Notes: generated by a model not told the origin, from the sequence alone. A DNA stretch of 40,805 nucleotides from an uncultured Oscillospiraceae bacterium (GCA_900763965.1 CAAFMG010000065.1:1-40805), one strand, 5' to 3'. Numbered from the stretch's first letter, positions 22,155 to 29,928 are shown. Numbers and translations: made by a program.

Positions 22155-24215
22155 TTATTTCCTCTCTTTCCATTGCAGCAGCTTCTGCAGGGTGTGGCTT
22201 TGGGTCAGATCGGCCTTCTGGGGGCCGGGGGTCAGCCGGATGGATATGTAGCGGTGCAGCCGCTGGGTCTGGATCAGGCCCACATCCCGGAAAACATCCA
22301 GGCAGACCATCATCTGGGCCAGACTCAAAGGCTGACCCGTCCAGCGGACGATCTTGCGGCACAGGCACAGGGGCGGCTCCTGGACGGAATCGCCGCAGGC
22401 GGCCAGATACCGCCAAACCACCGCCAGGGTGCTGCGTTCCGGGTACAGCACCCGGGCAATGTCCCCAGTCAGCTGCCCTCTTTGGAAGGCGCGGTACTGG
22501 GCCGTATCCGGGCAGCACTCTGCCCGGCAGCTGGGACGGATATCCAGAACGTGGAGCTGCACACTGCGTTCTCCACGGAAGTCGTTGATCTGGGGGGAAA
22601 AGGCCACATCCACCAGATCCCCCATCCGGATAAAGGTGTCCTCCGGGGTGGCGGAAAAATAGATGGCATTCAGGCCAGTGCGGCCGCTGTGGAGCCGCAG
22701 GCGCATATGCCGCCCGCCGCCCACCTGCTGGATCCGCTCCACGGTGAGATTTTTGATCATCAGCACCGGCTTGGGACAGCCGTTGCCGCAGGGCTCCAGC
22801 ACATTCAGGGACTCCACGTTGGAGATGGTCAGAAGCTCCGCCGGAACGGCGCAGTCCACATCCAGCTGGGTTCGGGGGGTGTCATCCCGGTAGAAACCGG
22901 CAGCCATGGCGCAGATTTTACGGCGGAATTCCGGGATATTGTCCCGGGAGATGGTAAATCCGGCTGCCAGCTCGTGACCGCCGTAGCTTTCCAGCAAATC
23001 GGAAAGGGCGGTCAGGGAGGCAAACAGGTTAAAGCCGCCGTAGCTGCGGGAGCTGGCCTTGCCGTGGTCGCCGTCCAGACAGATCAGGAAAGTAGGGCAG
23101 GAGAATTCCTCGGCAATCCGGCTGGCAACGATGCCCACCACACCCTGATGCCAGTTCTCGTCTGCCAGAACAATGGCCTCCGGGGGCTTCCCGGCGGGGA
23201 GCATGGCAATGGCCTGCCGGTAGATTTCCGACTCCACTGCCTGGCGCTGGCGGTTCAGGTCGCACAGGGCCTTGGCCACCGCCGATGCCCGCTGGGGATC
23301 CTGGGTCAAAAACAGCTCAATGGCCAGATCAATCTGCCCCATGCGCCCGGCGGCGTTGATCCGGGGGGCCAGCATAAAGCCGATGGCGGAGGCGTTGACG
23401 GATTCCGGGGTGCATCCGGCCTCGGCCATCAAAGCGGCGATGCCGGGGCGTTTGGTGTTTTGCAGGGCGGCCAGACCCCGGGTGACGAAGACCCGGTTTT
23501 CCCCCAGCAGGGGCATCACATCGGCCACGGTGCCCAGGCAGACCATGTCTGCATATTCATCCAGCACTTCCTCCTGGGAGCCGCACAGAGCGGCGGCCAG
23601 CTTGAAGGCCACGCCCACACCGGAAAGATTCTTATGGGGATAGCCCCCGTCGGGGCGATGGGGATCCACCACGGCGCAGGCCTGGGGCAGGACTTCCTTG
23701 CACTCATGGTGGTCGGTGATCACCAGATCCACCCCCAGCTGCCGGCACAGCTCTGCCTCAGCGGTGGCGGTAATGCCGCAGTCCACGGTGATGATCAGCT
23801 TGACCCCTTCGCTGTGGAGCTGGCGGATGGCAATGGGATTCAGGCCGTAGCCCTCCTCCAGCCGCCCGGGAATATAGCTGACACAGTCTGCGCCCTGGCG
23901 GCGAAGAAAATCCGTCAAAAGACAGGTGGAGGTGATGCCGTCCACGTCATAGTCACCAAATACCGCAATTTTTTCTCCATTGCTGATGGCAAGCCCCACC
24001 CGTCCGGCGGCAAGATCCATATCCGTCATCAAATAAGGGTCAGGCAGGGGCACACAGCAGTCCAGGTATTGATCCGCCTGGGGGGTATCCTGAATTCCCC
24101 GGGCAGCTAATACCATGGCAGACAGAGGCGCATACCCGCCGCCTACCAGAGCATTGACCGCACCGGCCTCAGGCTCCGATACATTCCAGATTCCGTATTT
24201 CAAAATCACACACAT
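22155..24215 (-). CDS. recJ: Single-stranded-DNA-specific exonuclease RecJ
   Basis: A 686-residue DHH-family 5'-3' exonuclease used in recombination and mismatch repair. Motif I DYDVDG is at 88-93, TVDCGI at about 143-148, and the DHH motif at 168-170; DHHA1 features (GSSRSYGG-like, here KASSRSYGGFNL) and the OB-fold region follow. The C-terminus is extended by roughly 100 residues compared with a minimal core, as in other Firmicutes. The start is uncertain: ATG 24215 lies only about 16 bases after the likely transcription start and lacks a clear ribosome binding site; TTG codons shortly downstream are alternatives. It heads the long gene string down to the flippase. Confidence 0.94.
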   Translation of the reverse strand: MCVILKYGIWNVSEPEAGAVNALVGGGYAPLSAMVLAARGIQDTPQADQYLDCCVPLPDPYLMTDMDLAAGRVGLAISNGEKIAVFGDYDVDGITSTCLLTDFLRRQGADCVSYIPGRLEEGYGLNPIAIRQLHSEGVKLIITVDCGITATAEAELCRQLGVDLVITDHHECKEVLPQACAVVDPHRPDGGYPHKNLSGVGVAFKLAAALCGSQEEVLDEYADMVCLGTVADVMPLLGENRVFVTRGLAALQNTKRPGIAALMAEAGCTPESVNASAIGFMLAPRINAAGRMGQIDLAIELFLTQDPQRASAVAKALCDLNRQRQAVESEIYRQAIAMLPAGKPPEAIVLADENWHQGVVGIVASRIAEEFSCPTFLICLDGDHGKASSRSYGGFNLFASLTALSDLLESYGGHELAAGFTISRDNIPEFRRKICAMAAGFYRDDTPRTQLDVDCAVPAELLTISNVESLNVLEPCGNGCPKPVLMIKNLTVERIQQVGGGRHMRLRLHSGRTGLNAIYFSATPEDTFIRMGDLVDVAFSPQINDFRGERSVQLHVLDIRPSCRAECCPDTAQYRAFQRGQLTGDIARVLYPERSTLAVVWRYLAACGDSVQEPPLCLCRKIVRWTGQPLSLAQMMVCLDVFRDVGLIQTQRLHRYISIRLTPGPQKADLTQSHTLQKLLQWKERK

Positions 24216-24237
24216 CCATTAAATCATTTTTCTATTC

Positions 24238-24266
24238 ATTATATCAAAAAACCGGAATTTATACAA
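24238..24266 (-). promoter_or_regulatory. Sigma-A promoter for recJ-rel operon
   Basis: On the minus strand TTGTAT (24266-24261) and consensus TATAAT (24243-24238) with a 17-bp spacer. The start point is within about 20 bases of the recJ start codon, so the leader is very short. Confidence 0.75.
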
Positions 24267-24303
24267 TAGCCCATGGGAAAAAACCTGCCCGCAAGCAGAA
24301 AAA

Positions 24304-24325
24304 TCCCGCCTGGAAACAGGCGGGA
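24304..24325 (-). terminator. Intrinsic terminator of the lipid kinase-cutC operon
   Basis: TCCCGCCTG / CAGGCGGGA with a 4-base loop, followed on the minus strand by TTTTTC. It ends transcription arriving from the right; the family-A repeat lies between it and the last gene. Confidence 0.85.
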
Positions 24326-24354
24326 GATCCGGAGGGGAAAATGGGAAATTGTTA

Positions 24355-24635
24355 AAGGCAACACCGCATAATTGCGTCTGCGGACAGCAGCGGATCTTTC
24401 GCCCCAATCTTGCAGTTTGAAAAACTTGAAATATAGCGCAGCCGTTGCCAGCGTAAGCTGGCTTACGGATGCGGCATACCCCTTGCGGGTATAGCGCAGC
24501 CGTTGCCAGCGTAAGCTGGCTTACGGATGCGGCACACCCCTTGCGGGTGCACAAAGTATTCCTGCGTTTTCCAAACTTTATCTTGGAACAAAATCTCTCG
24601 CTGCTGCCTCTTGCCGAATTATGCGGTGCTGCCTT
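24355..24635. repeat. Family-A inverted-repeat element, copy 2 (281 bp, internal duplication)
   Basis: The second copy of the element at 4617-4839. Here the terminal inverted repeats match at 18 of 19 positions (AAGGCAACACCGCATAATT against AAGGCAGCACCGCATAATT), and a subterminal CAGCAGCG is also inverted at both ends. The interior contains two tandem 58-bp units, 24433-24490 and 24491-24548, differing at one base; this accounts exactly for the 58-bp length difference from copy 1. The right end overlaps the stop codon of the 55-residue membrane peptide gene by two bases. No coding capacity. Confidence 0.9.
24433..24548. repeat. 58-bp tandem duplication inside family-A copy 2
   Basis: Two consecutive 58-bp units that begin ATAGCGCAGCCG and end CCTTGCGGGT, identical except for one transition (CATACCC against CACACCC). 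Each unit carries the palindrome around GTAAGCTGGCTTAC. Copy 1 of the element has one unit. Confidence 0.95.
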
Positions 24636-24801
24636 AAGTCTTATCCTTGCTGATATAGCCAACGATCGCCATAAGAAATCCAATGAACATCAATGCGATT
24701 GCAACCCAGGCAAGGGCATACATCGTTTCCATAAAGCCGCACCACATGAATAGGAAAATTGCCAAAAGCATGAGACTATTTCCGAACATGATCTGTTTCA
24801 T
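24634..24801 (-). CDS. 55-residue double-pass membrane peptide
   Basis: A small gene with GGAGG seven bases before ATG 24801. The product begins MKQIMFGNSLMLLAIFLFMW and is almost all hydrophobic, with two predicted transmembrane segments (about residues 9-22 and 28-50) and a short tail ending SKDKT. It lies 37 bases behind cutC on the same strand and before the operon terminator, so it is probably the last gene of that operon. Its TAA stop is formed at the edge of the family-A repeat. No family recognised and no function proposed. Confidence 0.65.
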   Translation of the reverse strand: MKQIMFGNSLMLLAIFLFMWCGFMETMYALAWVAIALMFIGFLMAIVGYISKDKT

Positions 24802-24838
24802 AGGGATACCTCCACAGCTCCTGATTGGTTAAATGGGA

Positions 24839-25573
24839 TCATTCCTGATAGAGTGCAGCCCGGGCGGCCTGGACGGCTTCCCGGCTGGTTTGCTGGATGT
24901 GCCATTCGTCCAGGCCCGGAAGCCCCATGGGAACCCCTTCCCGGCGGAAGACCATTTGGCTTTCCAGCTCGGTTTTGCCGCTCATGTGGAAGGCGGCGGC
25001 ACCGGGCACATTCTGCCGGAAGCGGCGGATGACCTGGGCGTTGACACCGGCACCGATGAGAATTTCCGGGCCGTGCAGGGCAATCAGCCGGGCGATCATG
25101 TCCTGGCCCTGGGCGCAGGAGGCGGCGGCACCGGAGGTCAGCACCGTGTCGATCCCCAGCTTGTATGCCTGGCGGCAGGTTTCCACAGGATCCCGGGAGA
25201 CATCAATGCACCGATGCAGCGTGACACCGCAGCCGCAGCAGGCTTCCATCAGCGGCTTCATGGCATCCACATCCAGATCCCCCTGGGGGGTCAGACAGCC
25301 GATGACAAAGCCGTTGGCTCCGGCGTTTTTCAGCTGCAAAATCTGACGGCGCATCAGTTCCCGCTCCTCCGGGGTGTAGAGAAAATCACCGGGGCGGGGG
25401 CGCATCAGACAGCGGATGGGAATGTCCGATTCAGCCCGGATCTGGCGCAGCAGGGCTTCAAAGGGGGTCAGTCCTCCGGCCAGCAGGGCGCTGCAAAGCT
25501 CCAGACGGTCGGCACCGCCGGCAATGGCGGCCCGGGCAGAGGCCAGAGAATCCACACAAATCTCCAAAACCAT
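24839..25573 (-). CDS. cutC: Copper homeostasis protein CutC family
   Basis: A 244-residue TIM-barrel protein starting MVLEICVDSLASARAAIAGGADRLELCS, the CutC signature, with the conserved CLMRPRPGDFLYT and LTSGAA segments. CutC was linked to copper handling in E. coli, though its real activity is unclear. The ATG at 25573 is chosen because AAAGGA lies upstream and the product then begins as in the family; the longer frame runs back into the NUDIX gene. It starts two bases after the NUDIX gene ends. Confidence 0.92.
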   Translation of the reverse strand: MVLEICVDSLASARAAIAGGADRLELCSALLAGGLTPFEALLRQIRAESDIPIRCLMRPRPGDFLYTPEERELMRRQILQLKNAGANGFVIGCLTPQGDLDVDAMKPLMEACCGCGVTLHRCIDVSRDPVETCRQAYKLGIDTVLTSGAAASCAQGQDMIARLIALHGPEILIGAGVNAQVIRRFRQNVPGAAAFHMSGKTELESQMVFRREGVPMGLPGLDEWHIQQTSREAVQAARAALYQE

Positions 25574-25575
25574 AG

Positions 25576-26043
25576 CTATCGAATCCTTTCTCCGTTGAGG
25601 ATGGCTTCTGTCAGGGCATCTCCGTGGTAGCGCAGGGTCAGCAGGAAGAAGGGGGCATCCTGCCACAGCAGCTTCAGGAAGATCCGATCGCCCTCCCACT
25701 GGGGCAGCTGATCCAGAAAATCCCGGCTGACCCATTGCAGATCCCCCTCGTCACATTCCTTCAGCTGTCCGGTAAAGCCGTCGGCGGTGAACAGGTATAT
25801 GTACTCCCCCTCACAGCAGTCGTTGAGGAAGGTCAGGATCCCCCGGCACTTCCACTGGGTGAGGGTCAGACCGGTCTCCTCGGCGGCTTCCCGGAGAAGG
25901 CACTCGTCCGGGCTTTCCTCCGGCTCAAATTTGCCGCCGATGCCGATCCATTTGTCCTTGTTGATGTCGTTTTTCTTTTTGACCCGGTGGAGCATGAGCA
26001 CATCGTCTCCCCGGAGAATATAGCAAAGGGTAGACTGAATCAT
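25576..26043 (-). CDS. NUDIX hydrolase (MutT/8-oxo-dGTP diphosphatase-like)
   Basis: A 155-residue NUDIX protein. The Nudix box lies at about residues 37-59 (GGKFEPEESPDECLLREAAEETGL) with the metal-binding REAAEET helix intact. The N-terminal CYILRGDDVLMLHRVKKKNDINKDKW region resembles the MutT/NUDT1 type that cleans oxidised nucleotides, but substrate cannot be fixed from sequence. Its ATG directly abuts the stop of the lipid kinase gene, whose last codons include GGAGGAG, so the two are translationally coupled. Confidence 0.9.
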   Translation of the reverse strand: MIQSTLCYILRGDDVLMLHRVKKKNDINKDKWIGIGGKFEPEESPDECLLREAAEETGLTLTQWKCRGILTFLNDCCEGEYIYLFTADGFTGQLKECDEGDLQWVSRDFLDQLPQWEGDRIFLKLLWQDAPFFLLTLRYHGDALTEAILNGERIR

Positions 26044-26943
26044 TTACTCCTCCCGCTGGATAAGGCGAATGGCGTGCTGGACATTTTCCACCACCACTTC
26101 CGCATGGCCGTCCTCCCGCTCGCCGTCCAGGGTCCAGGGCATATCGGGGCTGGCCTGAACCGTAAGTTTGCGGGCGTGGCGGAAGGTCACCATGGCGCAG
26201 TTGTCATAGTCCTGGTTTTGCAGAGCCTGGATGCACTCGTGCAGCTCCAGCAGATTTTCCGGAGCGCGGATCAGCAGGATCTCCAGCAGGCCGTCGCTGA
26301 GATCCACATGCCGGGAATCCAGGGTGAGAATGCCGCCCACACAGGTGGCGTTGCTGATGGCGCCAAAGAGGAAATCATCCTCCACCACCTCGCCGTCAAT
26401 CTCCATGCGGACGTGCTCCTTGCGGATCTGGGACAGCTCGGAGATGCCGCTGAGAACATAGGCGGCATGACCCAAGACATTTTTCACACTCTGGGGGGTG
26501 GTGTAACTGGCCTGGGTGAAGATGCCGAAGGAGGCAACATAGGAAAAATACCGGTTTCCGAACTTGCCCACGTCATAGACGTTGGGCTTTCCTTCCAGAA
26601 TGTCCTGGGCGGCCCGGAGCGGATTGGTGGACAGCTTCAGGCTGGAGGCAAAATCGTTGGTGGTGCCGGAGGGCAGATAGCCCACGGGCACATCAATTCC
26701 CTTGGTCAGCAGACCGGTAATGGTTTCGTTAAAGGTGCCGTCACCACCGCTGCACACCACCAGATCCACATGACCGCCCAGACGGGCAGCCACCCGGGCA
26801 GCATCGCCCTGGGCACCGGTGATATAGGTGATGACATCATAATCTGCCCGGTTAAACAGGCTGACGATTTCCGGCAGCAGCTTAGGGGCTTTTTTCAGAC
26901 CGGAGATGGGGTTCATAATCAAGAGCATTTTTTTCGTATCCAT
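26044..26943 (-). CDS. YegS/BmrU-type diacylglycerol/lipid kinase
   Basis: A 299-residue lipid kinase of the DAGK catalytic family. The phosphate-binding motif GGDGT is at 66-70 and is followed by the conserved GYLPSGTTNDFASSL segment. Such enzymes phosphorylate diacylglycerol or related lipids at the inner membrane face; DgkB-type recycling of diacylglycerol from lipoteichoic acid synthesis is the likely role in a Firmicute. A consensus promoter lies upstream and the gene heads a four-gene operon. Confidence 0.9.
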   Translation of the reverse strand: MDTKKMLLIMNPISGLKKAPKLLPEIVSLFNRADYDVITYITGAQGDAARVAARLGGHVDLVVCSGGDGTFNETITGLLTKGIDVPVGYLPSGTTNDFASSLKLSTNPLRAAQDILEGKPNVYDVGKFGNRYFSYVASFGIFTQASYTTPQSVKNVLGHAAYVLSGISELSQIRKEHVRMEIDGEVVEDDFLFGAISNATCVGGILTLDSRHVDLSDGLLEILLIRAPENLLELHECIQALQNQDYDNCAMVTFRHARKLTVQASPDMPWTLDGEREDGHAEVVVENVQHAIRLIQREE

Positions 26944-26984
26944 GGTTGCTCTTACCTCACTTTTATCAGATTATTTACCCATAT

Positions 26985-27012
26985 ATTATATCACCGAAAT
27001 GCAATTTGACAA
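26985..27012 (-). promoter_or_regulatory. Promoter for the lipid kinase operon
   Basis: On the minus strand TTGTCA (27012-27007) and consensus TATAAT (26990-26985), 16-bp spacer, with the lipid kinase ATG about 40 bases downstream. Confidence 0.7.
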
Positions 27013-27075
27013 GTCGGCAAACCGTCGGGATGTTGATTTCAGAAAAGTTTACGGTTCATTCACAAACGCCGAAAG

Positions 27076-27104
27076 TTGATTTTCCGCCGGGGACATGGTA
27101 TGCT
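27076..27104 (+). promoter_or_regulatory. Promoter for the YhcC-type gene
   Basis: TTGATT at 27076-27081 and TATGCT at 27099-27104 with a 17-bp spacer. The start codon at 27128 would leave a short leader of about 17 bases with AAAGGCGGG as the ribosome binding site. Confidence 0.6.
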
Positions 27105-27127
27105 TTTTTGCGAAAGGCGGGATACCC

Positions 27128-28003
27128 ATGATCATGCTCTCAGACCACTACCGGCAGACCTTTGGCTGCAAGGTCTACAAGCTGTCCTTGGACGGCGGCT
27201 TTACCTGTCCCAACCGGGACGGCACCCTGGGAACCGGGGGCTGTATTTTCTGCTCGGAAAAGGGCAGCGGAGAATTTGCCGAAGGCAGCTGCGGCAGCAT
27301 TTCCCGGCAGCTGGAGCGGGCCAAGGAGCGGGTTCGGGGGAAGAACCGGGAGGGAAAATACATCGCCTATTTCCAGTCCTTCACCAATACCTATGCCCCG
27401 GTGGCGGTGCTGGAGCAGCGATACCGGGAGGCCATCGCCCCGGAGGACATTGTGGGCCTGGCAGTGGCCACCCGGCCGGACTGCCTGGCGGAGGAGGTGG
27501 TGGCCCTGCTGGCCCGGATCAACCGGATCAAGCCTGTCAGTGTGGAGCTGGGACTGCAAACCGTCCACGAGGATACCGCCCGGTATCTGCGCCGGGGCTA
27601 TCCTACGGCGGTTTACCTGGATGCGGTGAAGCGGCTGAAGGCCGCGGGGCTGGAGGTGGTGACTCACATCATTCTGGGCCTTCCGGGAGAAACGGAGGAA
27701 ATGATGATGGAAACCACCCGTCAGGTAGTGGCTGCCGGAACGGATGGAGTGAAATTCCATCTGCTGCACGTTTTGCGGGGGACGGATCTGGAACAGGAGT
27801 ATCTCCGGGGCCGGGTGGAGCCTCTTTCCCTGGAACGGTACGGCCAGATCCTCAAAGCCTGCATATCCTGCCTGCCGGAGCATATCATTGTTCACAGAAT
27901 CACCGGTGACGGTGCCAAGCGGGATCTCATCGCCCCGGCCTGGTCGGCGGATAAAAAACGGGTGCTGAATTACCTATACAAGGTGCTGGATATCCAAAAA
28001 TAG
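27128..28003 (+). CDS. TIGR01212-family radical SAM protein (YhcC-like)
   Basis: A 291-residue radical SAM protein. Cluster cysteines are Cys27, Cys39 and Cys42 in CPNRDGTLGTGGCIFC, a spacing typical of the YhcC family rather than CX3CX2C. FTNTYAP, ATRPDCL, VELGLQT and GLPGETEEMM are further family landmarks. The substrate is unknown; the fold resembles Elp3/MiaB-like radical SAM enzymes. ATG 27128 is preferred over the upstream ATG, which would precede the predicted transcription start. It stands alone between two promoters. Confidence 0.9.
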   Translation: MIMLSDHYRQTFGCKVYKLSLDGGFTCPNRDGTLGTGGCIFCSEKGSGEFAEGSCGSISRQLERAKERVRGKNREGKYIAYFQSFTNTYAPVAVLEQRYREAIAPEDIVGLAVATRPDCLAEEVVALLARINRIKPVSVELGLQTVHEDTARYLRRGYPTAVYLDAVKRLKAAGLEVVTHIILGLPGETEEMMMETTRQVVAAGTDGVKFHLLHVLRGTDLEQEYLRGRVEPLSLERYGQILKACISCLPEHIIVHRITGDGAKRDLIAPAWSADKKRVLNYLYKVLDIQK

Positions 28004-28043
28004 GGGAAATCCTCAGATTCTTTCACAAAAAGTGCCATTGGAC

Positions 28044-28072
28044 TGGACAGAATGGGAAAAATGCGCTATAAT
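28044..28072 (+). promoter_or_regulatory. Promoter for the GNAT gene
   Basis: TGGACA at 28044-28049 and consensus TATAAT at 28067-28072, 17-bp spacer, followed by GGAGG and the ATG at 28103. Confidence 0.75.
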
Positions 28073-28102
28073 GGCAGACAGAACAAATTTTTGGAGGTTT
28101 TC

Positions 28103-28546
28103 ATGTTTACCATTCGAGATGTCCGGGAAGCGGATCGGGAAGTCCTGTTTCAGATGGAAACGGAGTTTTACAGCGGCCCTGCCTGCGACCATACCGTGCC
28201 TACACAGAATTTTGAAGCAACCTTGCGCGAGTGCCTGCGCAGCCGGCAGTACACCCGGATCCTGATGCTGGAGGATGAGACTGGGGTGGTGGGATATTTC
28301 AATATGTCCATCACCTGGAGCAACGAGGCCGGCGGCCAGACCATCTGGCTGGAGGAGCTGTTCTTCCGTCCCCAGGCCAGAGGCAAGGGCTACGGCACCC
28401 GGGTATTTGCCTGGGTGGAGGAGAACTACCCCAACGCCAAGCGCTACCGTCTGGAAGTTACCCCTGCCAATGAACGGGCCATCGCCCTGTACCGCAGACT
28501 GGGCTATGAGGGCCTTGACTACTATCAAATGATCAAAGACCGCTAA
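28103..28546 (+). CDS. GNAT family N-acetyltransferase
   Basis: A 147-residue acetyltransferase with the acetyl-CoA-binding motif A region LEELFFRPQARGKGYGTRVFAWVEE (Q/RxxGxG/A type) and the C-terminal NERAIALYRRLGYEGLDYYQM segment. It uses acetyl-CoA to acylate an unknown amine or protein N-terminus. ATG 28103 follows TTGGAGG; earlier in-frame starts fall in the promoter. It is monocistronic and is followed closely by the infC promoter. Confidence 0.88.
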   Translation: MFTIRDVREADREVLFQMETEFYSGPACDHTVPTQNFEATLRECLRSRQYTRILMLEDETGVVGYFNMSITWSNEAGGQTIWLEELFFRPQARGKGYGTRVFAWVEENYPNAKRYRLEVTPANERAIALYRRLGYEGLDYYQMIKDR

Positions 28547-28581
28547 AACCGATGGAAGGCCCAAAAATCTGAAAAAAGGGC

Positions 28582-28610
28582 TTGACAATCCCGGTATCCC
28601 GTGGTAAAAT
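28582..28610 (+). promoter_or_regulatory. Sigma-A promoter of infC-rpmI-rplT
   Basis: Consensus TTGACA at 28582-28587 and TAAAAT at 28605-28610 with a 17-bp spacer, giving a leader of about 140 nt. Confidence 0.9.
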
Positions 28611-28616
28611 ACCGGG

Positions 28617-28731
28617 GTAATAAAGAAGGCTGAACATCCGCCTCACCGTAAGCAATGGCAAAACGGTCAATATTCCATCGTCCCTTTGGGGTCGGTGCGG
28701 GTATGTGCGGATGCTTGGCATCCGCTTTTTT
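28617..28731 (+). promoter_or_regulatory. Ribosomal protein L20-type leader of infC with terminator
   Basis: The infC leader is long and structured and ends in a strong intrinsic terminator (GCGGATGC-TTG-GCATCCGC then TTTTTT, 28707-28731) placed before the infC ribosome binding site. In Firmicutes this operon is controlled by L20 binding its leader and promoting premature termination, and position and layout fit that class. The exact L20-binding fold was not checked. Confidence 0.7.
28707..28731 (+). terminator. Attenuator terminator in the infC leader
   Basis: Perfect 8-bp stem with a 3-base loop followed by six T. It lies upstream of the coding region, so it works as a conditional terminator. 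Confidence 0.9.
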
Positions 28732-28755
28732 GTTGTTAATTTGGAGGTGCTTACC

Positions 28756-29274
28756 ATCGCAAAGTTAGATCATCAGCTCAATGAGGAAATCCGCGATAAG
28801 GAGATCCGTCTGATCGGTGCCGACGGTGCCCAGCTGGGCATTGTGTCCGCTGCACAGGCCAACGCCATGGCAGAGGAGCAGGGTATGGATCTGGTGAAGA
28901 TCTCGCCCAACGCCGTTCCTCCGGTCTGCAAGATCATGGACTATTCCAAGTTCTGCTATGACCAGAAGAAGCGGGAAAAGGACGCCAGAAAAAACCAGCG
29001 GGTCGTGGAGATCAAGGAGATCCGCATGAGCCCCAGCATTGATACCAATGACTTCAACACCAAGGTCAAGGCCGCCCAGAAGTTCCTGGCAGACGGCAAC
29101 CGTGTGAAGGTCAGTGTCCGCTTCCGCGGCCGCGAAATGGCACACACCAACCTGGGTGAGAAGTTGCTGATGGACTTTGCCGAGGCTTGCTCTGAGATCG
29201 CCGCCATGGAAAAGAATCCCAAGCTGGAAGGCCGCTTTATGGCGATGTTCCTGACCCCCAAGAATAACAAGTAA
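28756..29274 (+). CDS. infC: Translation initiation factor IF-3
   Basis: A 172-residue IF-3 with the N-terminal domain (LNEEIRDKEIRLIG, PPVCKIMDY) and C-terminal domain (KEIRMSPSIDTNDFNTK, VKVSVRFRGREM). IF-3 prevents subunit joining and checks the start codon. The most probable start is the rare codon ATC at 28756: GGAGG lies exactly eight bases upstream, whereas the in-frame GTG at 28747 overlaps that site and the ATGs upstream lie in the attenuator. Rare AUU/AUC/AUA starts are characteristic of infC and allow autoregulation, since IF-3 rejects them. It is followed by rpmI and rplT. Confidence 0.95.
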   Translation: MAKLDHQLNEEIRDKEIRLIGADGAQLGIVSAAQANAMAEEQGMDLVKISPNAVPPVCKIMDYSKFCYDQKKREKDARKNQRVVEIKEIRMSPSIDTNDFNTKVKAAQKFLADGNRVKVSVRFRGREMAHTNLGEKLLMDFAEACSEIAAMEKNPKLEGRFMAMFLTPKNNK

Positions 29275-29311
29275 GTATTTTATAAAAGATAACTGGAAGG
29301 AGAACCTACCT

Positions 29312-29509
29312 ATGCCCAAGCTGAAGACCCATAGCGGTGCAAAGAAGAGATTCAACCTGACCGCCAACGGTAAGGTTAAGAGAGCACACGCTTTCAAGAG
29401 CCACATCCTGACCAAGAAGACCACCAAGCGTACCCGCCATCTGCGTGCTACCGCTTACGCTGACCAGACCAACGTCAGCGCCATCAAGGAAATGATTCCC
29501 TACAAGTAA
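29312..29509 (+). CDS. rpmI: 50S ribosomal protein L35
   Basis: A 65-residue basic protein starting MPKLKTHSGAKKRFNLTANG, with KRAHAFKSHILTKK and the C-terminal LRATAYA; this is L35 of the large subunit. ATG 29312 follows GAAGGAGAA. It lies between infC and rplT in the classic operon. Confidence 0.97.
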   Translation: MPKLKTHSGAKKRFNLTANGKVKRAHAFKSHILTKKTTKRTRHLRATAYADQTNVSAIKEMIPYK

Positions 29510-29531
29510 GGCAGAAGGAGGATACTGAAAA

Positions 29532-29885
29532 ATGGCAAGAGTTAAAGGCGCAATGATGACGCGCAAGAGAAGAAACGCTACCCTGAAGCTGGCTAAGGGC
29601 TACTGGGGTTCCAAGTCCAAGCACTTCAAGATGGCCAAGCAGCAGGTCATGAAGTCCGGCAACTACGCTTTCGTCGGCCGCAAGCAGAAGAAGCGTGATT
29701 ACCGCCGCCTGTGGATCACCCGTATCAGCGCTGCTGTCGCTCCCTACGGTCTGAACTACTCCAAGTTCATGAACGGCGTCAAGAAGGCTGGCATCGAGCT
29801 GAACCGCAAGAGCCTGTCCGAAATGGCTATCAACGATGCAGCTGCTTTCGCAACCATCGTGGAGAAGGCTAAGGCTTCTCTGTAA
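29532..29885 (+). CDS. rplT: 50S ribosomal protein L20
   Basis: A 117-residue basic protein starting MARVKGAMMTRKRRN with YWGSKSKHFKMAKQQVMKSGNYAF and a C-terminal globular part; L20 is an early 23S rRNA assembly protein and the likely repressor of its own operon through the leader. ATG 29532 follows AGAAGGAGG. A terminator follows directly. Confidence 0.97.
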   Translation: MARVKGAMMTRKRRNATLKLAKGYWGSKSKHFKMAKQQVMKSGNYAFVGRKQKKRDYRRLWITRISAAVAPYGLNYSKFMNGVKKAGIELNRKSLSEMAINDAAAFATIVEKAKASL

Positions 29886-29895
29886 GAATTTTGAA

Positions 29896-29928
29896 AGAGT
29901 GTGCTGATATTCGGCACACTCTTTTTTT
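29896..29928 (+). terminator. Intrinsic terminator of infC-rpmI-rplT
   Basis: AGAGTGTGC / GCACACTCT stem followed by a run of seven T. Confidence 0.92.

Noticed and set aside
24433..24548. CRISPR-like repeat units
   Set aside because: Only two directly adjoining 58-bp units without spacers, inside a transposon-like element, and no cas genes nearby.
24219..24683. Long minus-strand open frame over the second family-A element
   Set aside because: Non-coding repeat, no ribosome binding site, and it runs through a terminator and the recJ promoter.
25574..25735. Upstream extension of cutC
   Set aside because: It overlaps the NUDIX gene in another frame; the conserved CutC N-terminus begins at 25573.
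28705..28755. ATG-started extension of infC
   Set aside because: It lies inside the attenuator hairpin and lacks a ribosome binding site; the family N-terminus begins near 28756.
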